From JADKIH01 sp031385005 (GTDB lineage Bacteria; Bacteroidota; Bacteroidia; AKYH767-A; 2013-40CM-41-45), in NCBI GenBank assembly GCA_031385005.1, contig JANNBB010000070.1, forward strand, positions 115,508 through 179,507: a stretch of 64,000 nucleotides of DNA, given 5' to 3'. The stretch's first letter is position 1, and every line of letters begins with the position of its first letter. The notes beneath the pieces were generated by a model, which saw only the letters and a program-made list of their open reading frames with translations, searched no databases and had not been told where the DNA came from. The position numbers and the translations under genes were made by a program. Below, piece after piece: positions 8,974 through 17,780 of this stretch.

Positions 8974-9024
8974 ACAAATACAAATTCACCACCAAAGAAC
9001 TACAATTAGACTTCTGCATGAACC
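8974..9024 (+). pseudogene. decayed RHS core fragment (repeat copy 2)
   Basis: 51 bases matching 7499-7549 with three substitutions. In the RHS frame it reads KYKFTTKELQLDFCMN, preceded by a TAA at 8970-8972 and lost after position 9024, with a TGA some 60 bases later. It is therefore the stub of a second RHS core whose tip has been deleted or replaced. Confidence 0.75.
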
Positions 9025-9062
9025 CCCTTGAGGAGAGAAATGAAAGTCGTAGTCGGCGCGAA

Positions 9063-9111
9063 GGAGTTGTAAGCGATTGTTGAAAGGGGTGTTTCTCGCG
9101 CTTACTACTCC
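9063..9111. repeat. imperfect inverted repeat, 13-base arms
   Basis: Left arm GGAGTTGTAAGCG at 9063-9075 and right arm CGCTTACTACTCC at 9099-9111 are complementary at 12 of 13 positions, with a 23-base loop. There is no T run after it, so it is not a standard terminator. Its origin is unknown; it could be the end of a lost mobile element. Confidence 0.55.
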
Positions 9112-9218
9112 GAGCGGATCAAATGGTATTATTGTATTGACGATCAGGTGCAGATGGCTTGTCATTAAACTCTAACCAAATATACTAGTATAACCTACTC
9201 AGAATTTAGCACATCAAT

Positions 9219-10694
9219 TCATTCCTTCAATTTATAAACTTCATTCTTACTATTTCCCCAAATTTTTTCAAGATTTCTTTGATTCACATAAGCCTTAATT
9301 GAGTCATCTGACTCTACAGTATTTATAATTATATAACTAATTTTATTTTTCAAAAGGCTTTGATGGATATCTGATAAAGATTGATTGCGTTTATGAGTCA
9401 TCGCATTCCTTGAAGCATAGAGAGACAAGGCACGCGGCTTCTTGAAACTAAATGCTGCTTCGGGAGGAGTATGCATACGGATATATTCGAACAACTCTTG
9501 GTTTTCTTTTACTTGGGGACCCTCTATAATTGTGTTTCTGCTTTTATAAATTTCTTTAAAACCGTTTTGATAAGAGCATAATACAATAATAGCCATGCAA
9601 ACTGCCAATGTTTTCGGACCAATTTTTAAACGGATATTTATGCTGTAAATTCCCTGTACAAGATAGTAAAGCAAGAATTGTGCGATAGGAAAAAGGAATC
9701 GGAAACCTGCATCTGAATAAGGATAAACAATGATAACTGTAAGATAAATCAACGTAAGCAAATCGATAAAGTCGAACTGTATACTCATTTTTTTTATCAT
9801 ACCTAAAATGATGAAAGCAAATGCCATTGTTCCGGAAATCAAAGCAACAAACTGCCATTCATCGTTCCATGGTTCAAAAAATGCACGAAGCACGGCCATA
9901 TAATAGGATAGATTGACTTGAATAAAATGTTTTAGCTGTGTTAGATTGAAAAAGTATTTGTAAGAGAACAACCCATCTCCGGATGACGGAATCAAAACTT
10001 TATTGATCAAAATGAAAATCAAAAATCCACCTGCTATTATACAAAGTTTTTCGATTATTTGTTTGTAAAAAAGTGATGTAGTTTTTTCAACTCTGGCCAT
10101 ATAAAAATCTTTAATCAAATCAATTAAAACAGCCAGCAAGAAAACAACTCCAATGTTCCTAATTGACAGTAGAATACCAGTCAAAATTGTAAGTATAACT
10201 ATTCGAAAGCCGGAATTGTTTTTACTTGTATACATCAAGACACACAACAGAAAACAGGTGGAGAAAGGAATGTCCGACATTATTTCTAGTTTAAACCAAA
10301 GTGTCCAGGGGTTATATATGAAAATGATAATTAACAGCGTAGAAACTAAAGCTGAATAAAACCGCATCAAAAACTTAAACAATAATAGAGCGAATATGAA
10401 GAGAAACAACGTAATATATAAATCAAAATATAAAATACAATTTCCGAAAACTGCGTAAACAGGTGAAAGCAACAAAGGGAATCCCGAAGGGTAAGCAGGT
10501 GGAGCATAGGAGGGATAATCAGGATTATAAATATATCCTGTATTAGATTGAGTTTTCCCCTCTGTTATATTTATGGCCTGATGAATATACTGGGCAAAAT
10601 CATCACCCCAATCGTGCGAAGTTTTTACGTTGATGAAAAATAGCGGAAGGCAAATAATAAAAATTAGAATATACTTATTAAAACTATTTTTCAT
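9219..10694 (-). CDS. GT-C type membrane glycosyltransferase (ArnT/PMT-like)
   Basis: 491 residues with about ten membrane helices. After the first helix comes a periplasmic loop with an acidic SHDWGDDFAQYIHQA segment, the position where GT-C enzymes (ArnT, PMT, GT39/GT83) keep catalytic Asp residues. The loop also has YPSYAPPAYPSGFPLL, typical of this group. Such enzymes transfer sugars from polyprenyl phosphate donors to acceptors on the periplasmic face; donor and acceptor cannot be read from the sequence. The C-terminal 100 residues form a soluble domain (SYIIINTVE). It is transcribed alone. Confidence 0.65.
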   Translation of the reverse strand: MKNSFNKYILIFIICLPLFFINVKTSHDWGDDFAQYIHQAINITEGKTQSNTGYIYNPDYPSYAPPAYPSGFPLLLSPVYAVFGNCILYFDLYITLFLFIFALLLFKFLMRFYSALVSTLLIIIFIYNPWTLWFKLEIMSDIPFSTCFLLCVLMYTSKNNSGFRIVILTILTGILLSIRNIGVVFLLAVLIDLIKDFYMARVEKTTSLFYKQIIEKLCIIAGGFLIFILINKVLIPSSGDGLFSYKYFFNLTQLKHFIQVNLSYYMAVLRAFFEPWNDEWQFVALISGTMAFAFIILGMIKKMSIQFDFIDLLTLIYLTVIIVYPYSDAGFRFLFPIAQFLLYYLVQGIYSINIRLKIGPKTLAVCMAIIVLCSYQNGFKEIYKSRNTIIEGPQVKENQELFEYIRMHTPPEAAFSFKKPRALSLYASRNAMTHKRNQSLSDIHQSLLKNKISYIIINTVESDDSIKAYVNQRNLEKIWGNSKNEVYKLKE

Positions 10695-10769
10695 TTTTTG
10701 ACTTCAATTTTAGTAAATATAATGCAGAATATAAATTAATCCTATAAAACCCAAAAACGCTAACTGTTT

Positions 10770-12092
10770 TTAATTTATTATTATTAGTTTAGAGATAATT
10801 ATTCTGTCAAACCTGTCGCTGATGCGAAGGACATAAGTCCCTTGATGAATGGATGAAACATCAATAGAAACTTTTTCTGAATTTCCCTTTTGGCTCAATA
10901 AAATTCTTCCGAATTGATCAACTAACTCAGCATTGAAAAATTCACTTTTGTAATTTATGTGCAACATGTGATTTATGGGATTCGGAAAAACAATTACTTC
11001 CGGATAAGAATTACCTTCTTCATTTATAGAAGTTGATCCGCAGGTGACAGCATTAATTTTTTGCCATATCTGATTACAAAATATTGTAGAAACTTCTGAT
11101 GACGGCGAGTTGGGCGAATCTCCCATACGCACAAAGGTTAACCCACTCGAAGGCGCTATCGAAAGTAATTGTCCGTTTTTTCCAATTCCTGCATACATGT
11201 CAGACGGTGCTTGGGGAGCATAGGATCCCGGAATTACTATTTGTGACGTTGGAACCATATACGATTGTTTACCATTCAGCCACCATAAATATCCATAAGA
11301 ATAATTGAATTGCTGAGAGGTGTTTGTCATTTGATAGATATATGTTGTATCATGCAATAAGGTGTCCGTATCCCAAATGAAATGATTGGCTGCAAGCAAA
11401 CCGTATCGGGCCATGCTTCTTGCTGTACTGAAATATACATTGTCGAAATCAACAGTAAGCCAGAAGCCATTCATTCCCGTCGCATTTTTAAGTTTGTTTT
11501 GAGTATAGGTATTTATAGGAGAGCCGGTAGCATTTGTTAATACACCTTCTAAAAGGGTATAAGGCGCATTGTGATAGGCCCAGCGTGTACCCGCATCAGC
11601 GAAGTAGGTCAGGCAGGTGTCGATGGTGCAATGATTGTCAGGAACGCCGTCATCCAATCCTGTTGTCATCGTCAGTTGGTTTGCAATCTGAATGTTTCCC
11701 TCCTGCAAAGGTGAGCAGGATGTCCATCCGCTGCCTAAATACGTTGATGTCGTATCGTTGATATTCAAAAAACCTTCTTCCTGCGCTTTACCGACCAGAA
11801 AGGATGTAATCGTTTTACCTGCCGATGCCCAATACCATAAACTGTCTTTCGTAAACGTCCCAAAGTATTTTTCCAGTACGATGTAGCCATCTTTTAATAG
11901 AATAAATCCTTTTGTATTTTCTTGTTGAAGGAAGTCATATAAAGTGTCAATTTTATCTGTGCACCAACCCAGACTTGCAGGGGAGAGGGTGTCCCAAAGT
12001 AAATTATTATTTAATGGCGGGAAATATGTTTGTTGTGCTTTTAACAAGCAAAATGAATGTAGAAATAAATAAATGAGCAGATATTTTTTCAT
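10770..12092 (-). CDS. exported serine hydrolase of the beta-lactamase (class C-like) family with T9SS tail
   Basis: 440 residues: signal peptide (cut after KAQ, residue about 19), a beta-lactamase/PBP-like domain (about 30-345), and a T9SS type A sorting domain (FPNPINHML, then GTYVLRI). The nucleophile motif SxxK is SAGK at residues 90-93 and the second motif YxN is YHN at 173-175. These serine hydrolases include esterases, peptidases and true beta-lactamases; resistance is not implied, and a surface esterase or peptidase is just as likely. It is separated by 81 bases from the TonB receptor gene, whose transcription comes from the right, so read-through is possible. Confidence 0.78.
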   Translation of the reverse strand: MKKYLLIYLFLHSFCLLKAQQTYFPPLNNNLLWDTLSPASLGWCTDKIDTLYDFLQQENTKGFILLKDGYIVLEKYFGTFTKDSLWYWASAGKTITSFLVGKAQEEGFLNINDTTSTYLGSGWTSCSPLQEGNIQIANQLTMTTGLDDGVPDNHCTIDTCLTYFADAGTRWAYHNAPYTLLEGVLTNATGSPINTYTQNKLKNATGMNGFWLTVDFDNVYFSTARSMARYGLLAANHFIWDTDTLLHDTTYIYQMTNTSQQFNYSYGYLWWLNGKQSYMVPTSQIVIPGSYAPQAPSDMYAGIGKNGQLLSIAPSSGLTFVRMGDSPNSPSSEVSTIFCNQIWQKINAVTCGSTSINEEGNSYPEVIVFPNPINHMLHINYKSEFFNAELVDQFGRILLSQKGNSEKVSIDVSSIHQGTYVLRISDRFDRIIISKLIIIN

Positions 12093-12173
12093 TTTTAATA
12101 TGGTTTCTTTATTGATGTGTTTTCACTTTAATAGTTTAATTATTTTATCAAGTTAATACAAAAAAATAAAAAC

Positions 12174-14579
12174 TTAAAATTCAACCCTTATACCAATGGA
12201 CGGAAGTATATTCCCGCTTGTGTTTTTAATTAAGTAAGAATTGTAGGAAGTAGAATCTAAAGGATTTTCTTCCAAATTACCGGCGGCATCCCGTTTTACA
12301 TTTAAGAATGGAACTTCTTCAATCGTATTGTTGTAAATATTTTGAATATCGATGTAAAGATTAAGCGTCCATTTTTCGAAAAACCATTTTTTATCGATAC
12401 GCACATCCAGACTGTGAAATAATGCAAGACGATTTTCATTTAATTTGTCCCAGTTGTTCAGGCCTCTGTTATAGATATTCCAGATTTCTTTTTTTGAAGA
12501 TAGCGGAATATCATAAGGTGTGTAAGGTGCACCACCCAAAATCCGGAATTTGAATCCGCCTTCCCAGTTTTTTTTCAATTTTACTCCGGCTGTAATATTT
12601 AAAATATGTCTGTTATCCCAGGAAGTCGGCCTGTATTTTCCATTCTTATCCTGAAACTCACTTTTAAAGAAAGTATAGGAAATAATTCCGTAGAAGAATT
12701 TATTTAACTTCTGTTGCAAAAATAATTCAAGGCCATAACTTCTTCCATCGGAAATGGAAGTAGCGGCTTCATTTCCGATAACTCCGAAATCGCCTCCGAG
12801 GTTTGCGAGGGATATACTGTCATTTAATAAAAATGGATAGTTTTTATATTTTTTGAAAAACGTTTCACACGTTATTTTGGAGAAACGAGTAGGATTGTAT
12901 TCTATTCCTGCAACCAAATGGTCGTTTTGAATAAAAGTTACTTTGTTCAATTTATTTACTAATTCATTTTGAGAATTTCTATATCCTAAAATCGTATATG
13001 CCGGAAGCTGGAAGTACCTTCCTGCATTGAAGTTCAGGAAAATGTCTTTTGCTAATTTTAGGGAAAGTGAAATACGCGGTGATAATTGCTTTAGCGGATT
13101 CATCATCTCATCGGAGTAAGTGTTTCCGTCTGCTCGAATTCCAAATGAAACAGCAAGTTTCTCATCAAAAATATTTTTGCTGATTTGTCCGAACCCGGAA
13201 TATTTATTGAAAGTTAATCTGGAACTATAGTTGTCTGTTATTAATACCCCGGAATTTTGAATTCGCTGAAATGTTTGATTTGTGTATAAAATGTTTTCAG
13301 CTCCCAGACCAAAATTGATTTTCCAATTGTTTTTTAATGTGGTTTTTTCAAACCGTATTTTGTTTTCAATTTCCTGTGAATGATAATCAAGTAATAAATT
13401 TTCAGATGTTTCAATATTATCAAAATATTTTTCAGCTTGATTGTTTAATTGATTTCGACTTAATGCAAGCGTGTAAAAATAATCAGAAGAAAAGTGTTTG
13501 TATATGCTGCCAACAGTATAATTCCATTGTGAGTTTACCGGAAGATTACCTAACAGATAATTGTTTTTCTCAATTAATTCGGCATCTGTAATTTTTTCAT
13601 TAACCGTTTTATTTAATTCAAACTGATCAATAGCACCGAGAAAAAGAAAAGAAATTGAATTTTTATTATTTATTTTAACATTTTGTTTGAATTGTAAATC
13701 GTTGTAAGTAGGGAGGAAGGGCAACCCAAGTGCTTTGAAAAGAAATTGCAGGTAGGATCTCCTTGCCGAAAGGAGGAAAGTGGATTTTTTCCCTATCGGT
13801 CCATCAAGTGTCAGACCAATATCGCTGGAGCCGATTGTCGCGGCACCGGCAAGTTTTTCTTTATTCCCATCAATAAATTTGAAATCTAAAACAGAGCTTA
13901 ATGCATTCCCTCTGTTAGCCGGAAAGGCACCCGAATAAAAATCTACTTCTCTGATGAAATCCACATTGATGAGTCCTACAGGTCCACCCGAGGCCCCTTG
14001 TGTTGCGAAATGATTGATATTAGGAATTTCTATTCCATCCAGATAAAAGCGATTTTCATTGGGAGCACCACCACGAACAATGAGATCGTTTCTGAAGGAT
14101 ACTGTCGATCCAACTCCCGGCAAGTTTTGCAAAACTTTAGAAATGTCTCTGCTACTGCCCGGACTCCTGTAAATTTCTGTGCTGCTAATGGTTCTTAAAC
14201 TGAGCGGACTTTCTTCTGTTTTATTGAATGGTGAGGCAGTGACCTGTGCATCTTTTAACGTGATTGAGTTTTCAGCTAAAGGAAAATCAATGGTAGTTGT
14301 TTTTACCGCATTTATATTGATTTCAAAATAGTCCACTCTGCTAAAACCAACAAATGTACAATAGAGATTGTGAACTCCGGGTGGAATGTTTTCTATTTGA
14401 TAATATCCGCCGGTATCTGATGTCGCACTTAATTTTAAACTATCGATGACTACCGTTGCAAATGGAATAGGGTCATTGTTTATTTTATTGTAAACACGTC
14501 CGTTTAGTTTTCCTGTTTGGGCTAGTAATTGGAATAAATTAAATAAAGTAATAAAAATTATTAATAATCCTTTTTTCAT
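12174..14579 (-). CDS. TonB-dependent receptor with carboxypeptidase-like regulatory domain
   Basis: 801 residues. A signal peptide (to about residue 20) is followed by a CarboxypepD_reg-like beta-sandwich (GRVYNKINNDPIPFATV, about 24-110), the plug domain (about 120-230, with LPGVGSTVSF and VRGGAPNENRFYLDGI), and a 22-strand barrel ending in a C-terminal Phe (GIRVEF). It would import a ligand across the outer membrane using TonB/ExbBD energy. There is no SusD partner next to it, so it is not a SusC/D glycan system; the substrate is unknown. The trypsin-like protease gene lies 49 bases upstream on the same strand and is probably co-transcribed. Confidence 0.88.
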   Translation of the reverse strand: MKKGLLIIFITLFNLFQLLAQTGKLNGRVYNKINNDPIPFATVVIDSLKLSATSDTGGYYQIENIPPGVHNLYCTFVGFSRVDYFEININAVKTTTIDFPLAENSITLKDAQVTASPFNKTEESPLSLRTISSTEIYRSPGSSRDISKVLQNLPGVGSTVSFRNDLIVRGGAPNENRFYLDGIEIPNINHFATQGASGGPVGLINVDFIREVDFYSGAFPANRGNALSSVLDFKFIDGNKEKLAGAATIGSSDIGLTLDGPIGKKSTFLLSARRSYLQFLFKALGLPFLPTYNDLQFKQNVKINNKNSISFLFLGAIDQFELNKTVNEKITDAELIEKNNYLLGNLPVNSQWNYTVGSIYKHFSSDYFYTLALSRNQLNNQAEKYFDNIETSENLLLDYHSQEIENKIRFEKTTLKNNWKINFGLGAENILYTNQTFQRIQNSGVLITDNYSSRLTFNKYSGFGQISKNIFDEKLAVSFGIRADGNTYSDEMMNPLKQLSPRISLSLKLAKDIFLNFNAGRYFQLPAYTILGYRNSQNELVNKLNKVTFIQNDHLVAGIEYNPTRFSKITCETFFKKYKNYPFLLNDSISLANLGGDFGVIGNEAATSISDGRSYGLELFLQQKLNKFFYGIISYTFFKSEFQDKNGKYRPTSWDNRHILNITAGVKLKKNWEGGFKFRILGGAPYTPYDIPLSSKKEIWNIYNRGLNNWDKLNENRLALFHSLDVRIDKKWFFEKWTLNLYIDIQNIYNNTIEEVPFLNVKRDAAGNLEENPLDSTSYNSYLIKNTSGNILPSIGIRVEF

Positions 14580-14628
14580 TTTTACTTGAATGACTATATT
14601 TATTATTTTTCGATTTGGTGATTGTATT

Positions 14629-15636
14629 TTAAATTGAATTCTCCAATTGACTTTTAATATTATTCAGCGGAGTAGCAATGGCATTCACATACTGGAAATT
14701 TCCTTCTCTGTTTTTATTGATCGATAATTGAATTGGACTGGCTTCACTTTGAATGGCATTGGCCATGAAACATTTTTCATTTTCATCGTAAACCACATAA
14801 GGAGAACCGGAAGATCCGAAACGGAAATATCCTTTAATGAAATAACGTTCACCATCCATTACGTAATCACCGCCAATTCGATCTTTGAATTGTGACCAGT
14901 TATCTGCATAACCATCGATTCTGGCATTGTTCATTAATCTTCCCAATAAACTATTGGATGAACTTTGTAAGCAATAAAAATTGTCTTCTGTTGTATCTAA
15001 AAGAGAATAATTCATTTTCAAAAATGGAATTTTCCGGATAATTTCTACCGGAGTATTCACAATGCGATAAGCTGCAATGTCATCCGAGTAAAATGCATTT
15101 TCCAATTCCAATTCGATAAGAAAAGTCTGACGCTGAAGCAAGGGTTCCGCAAAGCTCGTTGAATGATTAAAAAATTGAGTCAGCTCCGGGTCATTATAAA
15201 ATTGATTGCCTCTGAATTGTATGATAAGATAAGGTTTACACATGTTTTTCTTGTCAAGTGTCAACCAACGTGTATCGAAGTTTATCTGCTTAAAAATTTC
15301 GATGATATTCGAAGTATTAGCAGGATCTGCATTTTGAAGATATCTTTTATTCGTAGCCGGATCGAATAGATAACTTTGATTTAGAAGTTGATTTTGAGAT
15401 GGATTTAATACTGGAGCAATCTCTCGCATGAATATTTCATTGTCAATCGTACTAACGATTCCCGCTTCTGTCCTCAGGTTATGAGCTACAGTCAATATCC
15501 TGCCGTTACCTGTGTGGAAAGCACAAATGTTATTTCCAAATTGTTTCCTGGATGGTTCGTTAATATTGTAAACCCACATAATCCTAAACAATGGTGAAGT
15601 TTGTTCATGAACGAGTTGCAGCTTGGCTTGAGTCAT
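14629..15636 (-). CDS. trypsin-like serine protease homologue
   Basis: 335 residues from the ATG at 15636; a TTG further upstream (15714) would add 26 residues. The chymotrypsin-fold triad can be read: His in LTVAHN (H52), Asp in SDDIAAY (D185 or D186) and Ser in GSSGSP (S276). The sequence between them is poorly conserved, with long insertions. No signal peptide is visible from either start, which is odd for a protease of this fold and leaves its location open. It is followed after 49 bases by the TonB receptor gene, so the two probably share a transcript. The peptidase assignment rests on these three motifs only. Confidence 0.6.
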   Translation of the reverse strand: MTQAKLQLVHEQTSPLFRIMWVYNINEPSRKQFGNNICAFHTGNGRILTVAHNLRTEAGIVSTIDNEIFMREIAPVLNPSQNQLLNQSYLFDPATNKRYLQNADPANTSNIIEIFKQINFDTRWLTLDKKNMCKPYLIIQFRGNQFYNDPELTQFFNHSTSFAEPLLQRQTFLIELELENAFYSDDIAAYRIVNTPVEIIRKIPFLKMNYSLLDTTEDNFYCLQSSSNSLLGRLMNNARIDGYADNWSQFKDRIGGDYVMDGERYFIKGYFRFGSSGSPYVVYDENEKCFMANAIQSEASPIQLSINKNREGNFQYVNAIATPLNNIKSQLENSI

Positions 15637-15805
15637 TTTTTGATCTTTCTTAAAATTAGGGTGAAATTGAGTGGAGAATTCCGCTGCAAGGTATTTAGAA
15701 AGCACCGTAAACAAAATATTTTAAATGAATATTCTTTAACGTTTTTACCTGTTTTAAGTGTGTATATTTATCCGGTTTTAATATCGAAATTGGAAAAACA
15801 CGGTT

Positions 15806-16300
15806 ATGTTTAACGGACGTATTTTATTAAGAAAAATTTATCGGTTTAACGCAATTTTAATTGTTGTTTGTGCGCTTAAATTGATTTCTTGTTCGAGCGA
15901 GAGTTCTAAAAGTTCAACAAGAAATATTAGTACTTCTGAAAAAATGTATTACAACGGAATTGGATTTGGCCCCATTCAAGAAGTAATTATTATGAGTGGG
16001 ATCGATGATAAATTGGCGGCATATGGAGAAGAGGTTTTCAATGTTAAATGTATTACTTGTCATTCGCTTTCTGAAAAACGGAAAATCGGTCCGGGATTAT
16101 ATGGAGTTACTAAAAGAAGGCGACCCGAATGGATTATGAACCAAATCATCAATCCGGTCGAAAATACACAAAAGGATTCGTTAGCAAAGGAGTTGTTATC
16201 GATTTATCTGGCTCAGATGGTTCCCATGAATGTTTCTAATGAAGAGGCCAGAGCGGTGTTAGAATTTTTCCGTAAAACGGATTTGAAAGACCCTAAATAA
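15806..16300 (+). CDS. c-type cytochrome lipoprotein
   Basis: 164 residues. The N-terminus is a lipoprotein signal peptide ending LKLISC, with a Ser-rich linker after it. The heme site is CITCH, followed by KIGPGLYGV, a standard class I cytochrome c pattern, and the distal ligand is probably the Met in QMVPMNVS. It is a single-heme electron carrier tethered to a membrane facing the periplasm. Its redox partner is not in the window. The gene converges with the DUF5723 gene, and a shared hairpin sits directly after its stop. Confidence 0.82.
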   Translation: MFNGRILLRKIYRFNAILIVVCALKLISCSSESSKSSTRNISTSEKMYYNGIGFGPIQEVIIMSGIDDKLAAYGEEVFNVKCITCHSLSEKRKIGPGLYGVTKRRRPEWIMNQIINPVENTQKDSLAKELLSIYLAQMVPMNVSNEEARAVLEFFRKTDLKDPK

Positions 16301-16332
16301 AAAACCGCTTCCGGAAATTTCCGAAAGCGGTT
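16297..16332 (-). terminator. intrinsic terminator of the DUF5723 gene
   Basis: A hairpin with 15-base arms and a single mismatch (AACCGCTTCCGGAAA at 16303-16317 against its complement at 16318-16332), with essentially no loop as drawn. On the minus strand it is followed by a T run (positions 16302 to 16297 and beyond). It fits termination of the leftward gene ending at 16356 and may also stop rightward transcription of the cytochrome gene, although no T run follows on that side. Confidence 0.8.
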
Positions 16333-16355
16333 CACTCGGGGTAATTGTTGATTTT

Positions 16356-17744
16356 TTATTCTTCTTTTCCTGCATCAACAGGTGTAATCGACTTATCCTG
16401 TACGCCGAAATCTGTTTTTCCGGTTTGTACAACAGGGCGGCCAAACACCAAGTTGATTCCAAAGTTCACATGCAATGTATTATGAGATAGTGGATTGATT
16501 GTTCCGATAATATTATCAGAGATCATATAAAATTGTACCGGACCTGCATTCGCTGAAAATCCTACACCTACGTTGTTGAAGTGGTGATTGATGAAGGAGT
16601 AATTAACAGAAGCCGCAAAACGATTGCTTAATTTTCTATTATAAGCTGCTGTAATTGTTGGTTGTACTGTTTGTCTGAAGATTTCCGCATGGAGTAATCC
16701 GGAAACAGTACTCTTGGTATTTATGCGGAATAGCGCATTGGCATACAAGTGTGTCGGAAGGTTCGTTTTGTAACTATCTTCGTTTTCTGTCGGTCCAAAT
16801 GTGTTTGTAATCGTATCTAACATATTTCCGCCATCTGAATTATTGTTGTCGCTCATGTATTCATTGATATCTACACCGTCAAATTTGTAATCTCCGGATT
16901 CTGCAACATAATTTTTTACATTGCTGCTCCATTTAATAAAACCAAAATCCAATACACTTGCCTGGAATTTCCAGCGATCATTAAATCGGTAAGTCGTTCC
17001 GAGGTCAACTGCGAATCCTGTGTTTTTTAACCCGAAGAAGTAATTATCAGAAGTTCCTTTTTTCGAATTACCTTTTACCGATGTATTGATAATATAATCA
17101 GAGTTTAATTCGAGTTGATAGTCATCCGGTGCTGTATAAAAACTTAAGTTACTTTTTGCAGAAGAAATGTTTTCCATTCCATACAGGTATTTGAATTTAC
17201 CACCAACAGTTACTTTCTCATTGATTTCACGGGCGATACCAATTGCATATTCACGATGATGTGTTACATCAAATGACATTCTTTGCAGCGTGACTTCTTG
17301 TCCGATGAATGCTGCATTTCCTTTAAAGGCCAATTCAAATAGTTCTTTGGGGAAAGTCAGGTTGAAATTAGCTTTTTCGGAGATATTGAAGGTGATGTAA
17401 CTTTTTTTCCATTTGAATCCTGTTTCAAAAATATTAGCTCTTATTGAAAGCGAAATGAAATTTTTCTCGGCAAGTTTACTGATAGCATTTCCGATTTCCA
17501 TTGAAACGGAGTCGTCAACTCTTACACGATGTAGATCTCTCCAAGTAAAACCACTGTTAGTAAACATCAGTGAAGTTGAACCCAACATAGGAATTCCTAT
17601 ATAGAGTTTATCTTCCGGAATAATTGAGGGATTAACCTGGGAGGATTGTCCGATCCAAGGCATATTGAAGAGTGTCAGGGCTTGTTGTGCATATCCTCTG
17701 GAAATGCATAACAACATTGTGAGTATGATATATATTTTTTTCAT
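16356..17744 (-). CDS. DUF5723 family outer-membrane protein
   Basis: 462 residues with a signal peptide (cut after GYAQ, about residue 20). The mature part starts QALTLFNMPWIGQSSQVNPS, the hallmark opening of the DUF5723 family in Bacteroidota, related in style to PorP/SprF barrels. The rest is alternating beta-strand sequence with aromatic ends, consistent with an outer-membrane barrel. The last 20 residues are hydrophilic (DAGKEE). The role is not known. It is the second gene of a two-gene operon: the 531-residue lipoprotein gene ends 37 bases upstream, so the two products may form an outer-membrane pair. Confidence 0.75.
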   Translation of the reverse strand: MKKIYIILTMLLCISRGYAQQALTLFNMPWIGQSSQVNPSIIPEDKLYIGIPMLGSTSLMFTNSGFTWRDLHRVRVDDSVSMEIGNAISKLAEKNFISLSIRANIFETGFKWKKSYITFNISEKANFNLTFPKELFELAFKGNAAFIGQEVTLQRMSFDVTHHREYAIGIAREINEKVTVGGKFKYLYGMENISSAKSNLSFYTAPDDYQLELNSDYIINTSVKGNSKKGTSDNYFFGLKNTGFAVDLGTTYRFNDRWKFQASVLDFGFIKWSSNVKNYVAESGDYKFDGVDINEYMSDNNNSDGGNMLDTITNTFGPTENEDSYKTNLPTHLYANALFRINTKSTVSGLLHAEIFRQTVQPTITAAYNRKLSNRFAASVNYSFINHHFNNVGVGFSANAGPVQFYMISDNIIGTINPLSHNTLHVNFGINLVFGRPVVQTGKTDFGVQDKSITPVDAGKEE

Positions 17745-17780
17745 GTCGGTTATTTTTTAGTTTTTTGTGCTGATTATTTT

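Larger units (their letters stand above)
8800..9218. other. gene-free accessory segment with RHS debris and inverted repeat
   Basis: 419 bases between the candidate immunity gene and the end of the GT-C gene. Two GC-richer patches (about 8803-8880 and 9025-9165) stand out from the AT-rich surroundings. The segment includes the decayed RHS core repeat at 8974-9024 and the inverted repeat at 9063-9111. No intact gene, transposase fragment or RNA gene was recognised. It looks like scar material left by cassette exchange. Confidence 0.6.

Noticed and set aside
10770..12092. Antibiotic-resistance beta-lactamase
   Set aside because: The SxxK and YxN motifs show the serine-hydrolase family only; the T9SS tail and many esterase members argue against a resistance claim.
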